Shown here: in pieces, positions 42,555 to 46,590 of the stretch
Layout: each line of letters starts with the position of its first letter
Position numbering within the stretch: the first letter of the stretch is position 1
Assembly: GCF_016863335.1 (NCBI RefSeq)
Contig: NZ_BOOR01000081.1
Location: forward strand, 1 to 46,590
Source of the DNA: Planotetraspora thailandica
GTDB taxonomy: Bacteria; Actinomycetota; Actinomycetes; Streptosporangiales; Streptosporangiaceae
Direction of reading: 5' to 3'
Length of the DNA: 46,590 bases
Translations under genes and position numbers: made by a program
Notes under the pieces: model-generated
The model's database searches: none
Told to the model about the DNA's origin: nothing
The model's input: only the letters and a program-made list of their open reading frames with translations

Positions 42555-43484
42555 ATGACGTATGACCTGACCGATCTTCAGCTATTCCTGCAGGTAGTCG
42601 ACCAGGGCAGCATCACCCGGGGTGCGGACCGGTCACACCTGTCGCTGGCTTCGGCCAGTGCGAGGATCAAGGCGATGGAGAAGGCTCTGGGGGCGCCGCT
42701 TCTGATCCGGCACCGCCGTGGCGTTGTGCCGTCACCGGCAGGGTGGCTGCTGGTGGCCCATGCCCGTGAGGTCGTTAGGCAGATTGCTCGGATGCGTTCA
42801 GAATTGTCCCGATATTCTGACGGCCTGCGCTCCACATTGGTGATCTCGGCAAACACTTCGGCAACCGAAACGCTCGTGTCGTCGGTGATAGTCGACTTCA
42901 TGGCCGACAACCCCGACATCGACCTGGAACTGGAGGAGCGGCCGAGCCACGAGATAGTCGCCGCCGTCACCGACGGCCGGGCGGAACTGGGGATCATCGC
43001 CGATACCGTGGACTCGGGTCGGCTGGAACGGGCGGTGCTGCGTCCCGACCCGCTGGTCGTCATCACACGGCCAGGCCACGCTCTGGCCGCGCGTGCTCAT
43101 GTCGCGTTCAGCGAGTGCCTCGGCCACCCGTTCGTCGGCTTCACCGAGGGGAACCCGTTGCAGGAGCATCTGAGCGGGCAGGCCCAGCCGCTCGGGCTCC
43201 GGCCTCGCTACCGGGCGCATCTGCCGACCACGGAGGCGATCTGCAGCGCGGTAGCGGTCGGCGTCGGCATCGCCGTGGTTCCCGCGCGCGCGGTCGTCCG
43301 TTGGCAGCGTACCTACGACCTGCGGGTCGTGGACCTGACGAATTCCTGGGCGAAGCGCAACCTGCTGTTGTGCAGCCAGCGCTGGTCCGGGCTCTCCGAA
43401 GCCGCGGCGGCGCTCGCCGCACGCCTCAAAGCGCACGGGGCACCCGCCGCCACACCGGACGACGCCGGCGCCGAGGGCGCGTAG
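42555..43484 (+). CDS. LysR-family transcriptional regulator
   Basis: 309 aa from ATG 42555. The winged helix at about 1-62 reads LTDLQLFLQVVDQGSITRGA, RSHLSLASASARIKAMEKAL, GAPLLIRHRRGVVPSPAG. The substrate-binding half is periplasmic-protein-like (VISANTSATETLVSSVIVDF, GRAELGIIADTVDSGRLERA, AVAVGVGIAVVPARAV). It most likely controls the divergent PAS gene and itself through the palindrome between them. The last ~20 residues are Ala/Asp-rich and follow the normal end of the domain. Its 3' end abuts transposase and recombinase remnants. Confidence 0.92.
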   Translation: MTYDLTDLQLFLQVVDQGSITRGADRSHLSLASASARIKAMEKALGAPLLIRHRRGVVPSPAGWLLVAHAREVVRQIARMRSELSRYSDGLRSTLVISANTSATETLVSSVIVDFMADNPDIDLELEERPSHEIVAAVTDGRAELGIIADTVDSGRLERAVLRPDPLVVITRPGHALAARAHVAFSECLGHPFVGFTEGNPLQEHLSGQAQPLGLRPRYRAHLPTTEAICSAVAVGVGIAVVPARAVVRWQRTYDLRVVDLTNSWAKRNLLLCSQRWSGLSEAAAALAARLKAHGAPAATPDDAGAEGA

Positions 43485-43737
43485 ACGCCGACGCCCTGGC
43501 TCGGGCTCCGCGGGGCGAACGCGATCGTGGAGCGGTGGATCGGAACCGTACGACGCGAATGTAGCGACCGGCCTTGGCCGCCGACTTGTCGTTGTCGGTG
43601 TACTCGTGCACGACGGTCCAGCCGTGTCGCCGCGCGGTTTCCCCGTTGACCTTGTGCTGATCCTGCACACCGTGTTCGTCGCCCTTGATGTCAGCGGAGA
43701 TGCGGGCGTAGGAGACGACGGGGACGAGATCGCTCAT
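43426..43737 (-). pseudogene. Serine recombinase, N-terminal stump
   Basis: GGGAGG lies about 10 nt before the ATG at 43737. The product starts [20 protein letters not shown], with the nucleophile motif YARIS, and continues EHGVQDQHKVNGETARRHGW and EYTDNDKSAAKAG. After about 55 residues (near 43565) it switches to Arg/Ser-rich sequence that is the antisense of the transposase fragment and LysR end. The rest of the catalytic domain and the DNA-binding part are missing. Confidence 0.75.
43512..43571 (+). mobile_element. rve-type transposase/integrase core fragment
   Basis: About 20 codons read GANAIVERWIGTVRRECSDR, the conserved block around the catalytic Glu of IS3-like DDE integrase cores (NAxAERWxxTxRxEC). 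Nothing else of the element is left. Confidence 0.55.
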
Positions 43738-43928
43738 GGGAGAGCCTCCCTAGAGTTATTACCCTAAGGAAAGATCTACCCCAAACCGTACACGTGGGTC
43801 CGAAAACCCTCGGGGAGGGCACTTCCGTACTCGCTGCTCAACCACACGCCGACGAAGAGGGGACGGACAAAGGTGTCGCAGCTGCCTGTGGCGACGTATT
43901 TGTCGGACGCGACCGGCACGATGTTCGA

Positions 43929-46019
43929 ATGACTGACGCGCCACCTTTCACCGCGATCATCGACGAGACCGCCTACGCCGAGGCGGTCCAGCTGGCGGCC
44001 GACGCCGCAGCGGCCTACTACGCCGACGGCACTTCCCCTCTGGACGACGACGCCTATGACACACTCGTCCGCGGCATCGCCGCCTACGAGAAGGCCCACC
44101 CCGATCACGTGCTGGAGGCCTCGCCGACGGGCAAGGTCGCCGGGGGCGTGGTAGTGGGTGATGTCCCGCACACCGTGCCCATGCTCAGCCTGGACAATGT
44201 GTTCAGCCCTGGGCAGTTGGCCGACTGGGTCGCCTCGTTGGAGCGCCGCCTTGGTCGTGCGGTCACCGCTTGGAGCGTAGAGCCCAAGTTGGACGGGATG
44301 GCGATCTCCGCCCGCTACCGCCGTGGGCGCCTAGTCCAGCTGGTCACACGCGGCGATGGGACGGCCGGTGAGGACGTCTCGCACGCCATCGGCACGATCG
44401 TCGGCCTCCCCGGGCGGCTGACCGACCCGGTCACCGTGGAACTGCGCGGTGAGGCGATGATGACCAGCGAGCAGTTCGCGGCGGCCTGCGCGAAACGCCA
44501 GGCCCACGACGGAACCACGTTCGCCAACCCGCGCAGCGCCGCCGCTGGCACGCTGCGCGCGCAGGACCGCCCGTACGTGTGCGAGCTGACGTTCTTCGGG
44601 TACGGCGCGCTGCCACTGCCCGATGACGCGTCCGAACTCGCGCAGCAGCTGCGGGAGCTGCCACATAGCCAGGTGATGGACTGGGTCGCCGGGCAGGGCG
44701 CGCAGACAACGGCCGGCACCACGGTCGCCGGGATCGTCGCGACGAGCGTCGAGCAGGTGCAGCTGCGCATCGAGGGGATCGCCGCCGCTCGGCCGGAGCT
44801 GCCGTTTGGGATCGACGGGATCGTCATCAAAGCGGACTTGACCGCCGACCAGGCGCAGGCCGGGTCCAGCTCGCGGGCGCCGCGCTGGGCGATCGCCTAC
44901 AAGCTGCCCGCCACAGAGAAGATCACGAAGCTGCTCGAGGTGGAATGGAACACCGGCCGGACTGGTGTGATCGCACCGCGGGCAGTTCTGCAGCCGGTCG
45001 AGCTCGACGGTTCCGTCGTCACCTACGCGACGCTGCACAACGTCGCCGACATCACCCGCCGCGGGCTGATGTTGGGTGACAGCGTGGTCGTATACAAGGC
45101 CGGTGACGTCATCCCGAGGGTGGAGTCTCCCGTGGTGCACCTACGCACCGGCGACGAGCGGCCCATCGGGTTCCCGCAGGTCTGCCCGGCCTGCGGGGAC
45201 GCGATCGACACGTCCCAGGAGCGGTGGAGGTGCGTGCGCGGCCGAGGCTGCCGTGCGATCGCTTCCATCGGTTACGCCGTCGGGCGCGACCAGCTCGACA
45301 TCGAGGGGCTGGCAGACAACCGCGTCCAGCAACTGCTGGACGCGAGGTTGATCGCCGACTTCGGCGACCTGTTCTTCCTGACCCGTGAGCAGGTGCTGAG
45401 CCTGGAGCGGATGGCGGAGGTGTCCACCGACAACCTCCTGACGGCCATCGAGCGGGCCAAGACCAGGCCGCTGAGCCGGGTGTTCTGTGCGCTGGGAGTG
45501 CGTGGGACCGGCCGGTCGATGAGCCGTCGCATCGCCAGGCATTTCGGCACGATGGAGGCCATTCGCGCGGCCGACGCCGAGGCGTTCCAGCAGGTGGATG
45601 GCATCGGCTCGGAGAAGGCGCCAGTGGTGGTCGCGGAGCTGGTCGAGCTGGGCGACCTCATCGACAAGCTGATCAAGGCCGGAGTGAACATGGTCGAGCC
45701 CGGAGTAACGCTGGTCGGCGACGAGGGCGGTACGAGTACGAGGCCGTCGGGCAGCGGCGAGCCGGTTGCTTTGCCGCTGGCCGGGATGACGGTCGTGGTC
45801 ACGGGCGCGATGAGCGGGCCACTGGAGACGCTGTCCCGCACGCAGATGAACGAGTTGATCGAACGGGCGGGAGGTCGGGCGTCGTCGAACGTGTCGGCGA
45901 AGACGTCGCTGCTAGTGGCGGGCGAGAAGGCCGGGTCGAAGCGGGCGAAGGCCGAAGCCCTGGGCGTGAGGATCGCTTCACCTGAGGAGTTCGCCCAGAT
46001 GGTCACACAGCTGTTGTAG
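43929..46019 (+). CDS. ligA: NAD-dependent DNA ligase
   Basis: 696 aa from ATG 43929; the frame is open to 43794 but without a better start. Domain Ia has the NMN-binding pattern [17 protein letters not shown]. The adenylation domain carries the catalytic lysine K120 in [36 protein letters not shown] and [11 protein letters not shown]. The OB fold follows ([34 protein letters not shown]). A four-Cys zinc finger is intact (CPACGD...CVRGRGC), then helix-hairpin-helix repeats and a C-terminal BRCT domain ([19 protein letters not shown]). All key residues are present, so it should be active. It is flanked by recombinase and integrase remnants, unlike a typical chromosomal ligA, which suggests a second, acquired copy. 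Confidence 0.93.
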   Translation: MTDAPPFTAIIDETAYAEAVQLAADAAAAYYADGTSPLDDDAYDTLVRGIAAYEKAHPDHVLEASPTGKVAGGVVVGDVPHTVPMLSLDNVFSPGQLADWVASLERRLGRAVTAWSVEPKLDGMAISARYRRGRLVQLVTRGDGTAGEDVSHAIGTIVGLPGRLTDPVTVELRGEAMMTSEQFAAACAKRQAHDGTTFANPRSAAAGTLRAQDRPYVCELTFFGYGALPLPDDASELAQQLRELPHSQVMDWVAGQGAQTTAGTTVAGIVATSVEQVQLRIEGIAAARPELPFGIDGIVIKADLTADQAQAGSSSRAPRWAIAYKLPATEKITKLLEVEWNTGRTGVIAPRAVLQPVELDGSVVTYATLHNVADITRRGLMLGDSVVVYKAGDVIPRVESPVVHLRTGDERPIGFPQVCPACGDAIDTSQERWRCVRGRGCRAIASIGYAVGRDQLDIEGLADNRVQQLLDARLIADFGDLFFLTREQVLSLERMAEVSTDNLLTAIERAKTRPLSRVFCALGVRGTGRSMSRRIARHFGTMEAIRAADAEAFQQVDGIGSEKAPVVVAELVELGDLIDKLIKAGVNMVEPGVTLVGDEGGTSTRPSGSGEPVALPLAGMTVVVTGAMSGPLETLSRTQMNELIERAGGRASSNVSAKTSLLVAGEKAGSKRAKAEALGVRIASPEEFAQMVTQLL

Positions 46020-46150
46020 GTGACGGGCACGCCCATCGAGCCGCGCAACTTCAACCGCGCCCGTCGAGGGCCACTGCCATAGGGCTGCTGTCCCGCGCAT
46101 CCGCGTCCACGACATCCGGTACACCTGTACCTCGCTCCTGGACAACTCGA
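46020..46150 (+). pseudogene. Tyrosine integrase, C-terminal remnant with frameshift
   Basis: Directly after ligA the plus strand reads GTPIEPRNFNRARRGPLP-stop, then in the next frame RIRVHDIRYTCTSLLDN. Together they match the phage-type integrase block GTPxxPxNxxRxF...IRVHDLRHTxxSLL, with box II HxxR altered to HDIRY. The catalytic Tyr and the N-terminal parts are missing. Confidence 0.65.
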
Positions 46151-46183
46151 TGAACTGTCAGCCGCCGCCCTCTCCTGTGGTCG

Positions 46184-46590
46184 TCACGGGCCAGCGCGCC
46201 GCCCTGGCACCTTCCCGGCGCGCCGCGGTGACGAGCACGCCATCTGCGACCCTCCGGAGAGTTCTCGCATGGCCAGTGCGCCGTTCATGTGAACCCACGC
46301 TGTGAGCTTTGAGAATAGGTTGCTGATCTTACCGTCCTGACTCGGAAATGGGGGGTGCAGGCCAGGGGTTGACTCTGGACCGGATGTGTCGAGTGACCGT
46401 GAGTCACTGGCTCCCCGACCCCGCGCCGACCACGTCATGGAGATCTGGCCTGGATCCTGTATGTGCGGGTCGGTCTCCCGGTAGCGCGGGAGGCGCAAGA
46501 CGAAGCGGGCGCCGCGGTCGCTGTCTTCGATCCGAAGCGTACCTCCGCACGCCTCGGCGATCTGCCGGGCGATCGCCAGGCCGAGCCCGC
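46184..46590 (-). CDS. Sensor histidine kinase, C-terminal part (5' end outside window)
   Basis: The minus strand enters at 46590 with [20 protein letters not shown], then [18 protein letters not shown], the end of a HATPase domain almost identical to the left-edge fragment. The left copy stops 4 residues after RYQE; this one continues for about 100 residues of low-complexity, unconserved sequence to a stop at 46184. The normal stop was therefore probably lost, by mutation or recombination near 46470. A complete kinase cannot be assessed here. Confidence 0.7.
   Translation of the reverse strand, partial: GLGLAIARQIAEACGGTLRIEDSDRGARFVLRLPRYRETDPHIQDPGQISMTWSARGRGASDSRSLDTSGPESTPGLHPPFPSQDGKISNLFSKLTAWVHMNGALAMRELSGGSQMACSSPRRAGKVPGRRAGP

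Overview
High-GC, actinomycete-type DNA. Evidence: GC-rich third codon positions, GTG starts, TANNNT -10 boxes placed 7-8 nt before start codons (leaderless style), a SigE-family ECF sigma factor, and DUF6204 and HxlR/TetR-type genes. A filamentous actinomycete (Streptosporangiales-like) is my guess; the sequence does not fix the genus. No rRNA, tRNA or CRISPR array was seen.

Layout. 0-6.3 kb: the 3' end of a histidine kinase gene, a strong convergent stem-loop, then a leftward pair encoding a HupE/UreJ-like membrane protein and a 1572-aa secreted metallophosphoesterase/beta-propeller protein. 6.3-9.6 kb: two coupled small genes, a GT-C-like membrane protein, a SnoaL-like protein and a truncated DEDDh exonuclease. 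10.1-11.5 kb: a sulfite-oxidase-fold molybdoenzyme with its membrane cytochrome b. 11.5-12.4 kb: an alpha/beta-hydrolase pseudogene. 12.7-18.6 kb: ECF sigma factor plus membrane partner, GNAT protein, a 0.9-kb gene-free stretch, an orphan sensor kinase, and a TetR/DUF6204 pair.

18.9-34.4 kb is the centrepiece: a leftward two-gene operon. The first gene encodes a 4238-aa Tc-toxin A-type protein (VRP1-like N-terminus, about 33 hemopexin-like repeats in two clusters, TcA conserved region, coiled-coil pore region and TcB-binding-type C-terminus). Twelve bases downstream is a 907-aa protein of unknown family with a Lys/Ser/Asp-rich N-terminus, an NLS-like basic stretch, and two copies of one domain separated by a charged helix. 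No TcB or TcC (Rhs cocoon) gene is present anywhere in the window. This looks like a Tc-like injection machine with a non-canonical partner or cargo and is the best candidate for an undescribed system.

34.4-39.2 kb is an AT-richer leader followed by a gene graveyard (TPR/LuxR-type regulator fragment, IS4-type transposase fragment, hydrolase, HxlR, YVTN and nitroreductase remnants) with two small intact membrane genes. 39.2-43.5 kb returns to intact genes: an MDR reductase/LUD operon divergent from a TetR gene, and a PAS protein divergent from a LysR regulator across a perfect palindrome. 43.4-46.2 kb: an NAD-dependent DNA ligase flanked by serine-recombinase, rve-transposase and tyrosine-integrase remnants. 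The window ends inside a second histidine kinase gene whose sequence matches the left end in inverted orientation, which suggests that both edges are a repeat-induced contig break.
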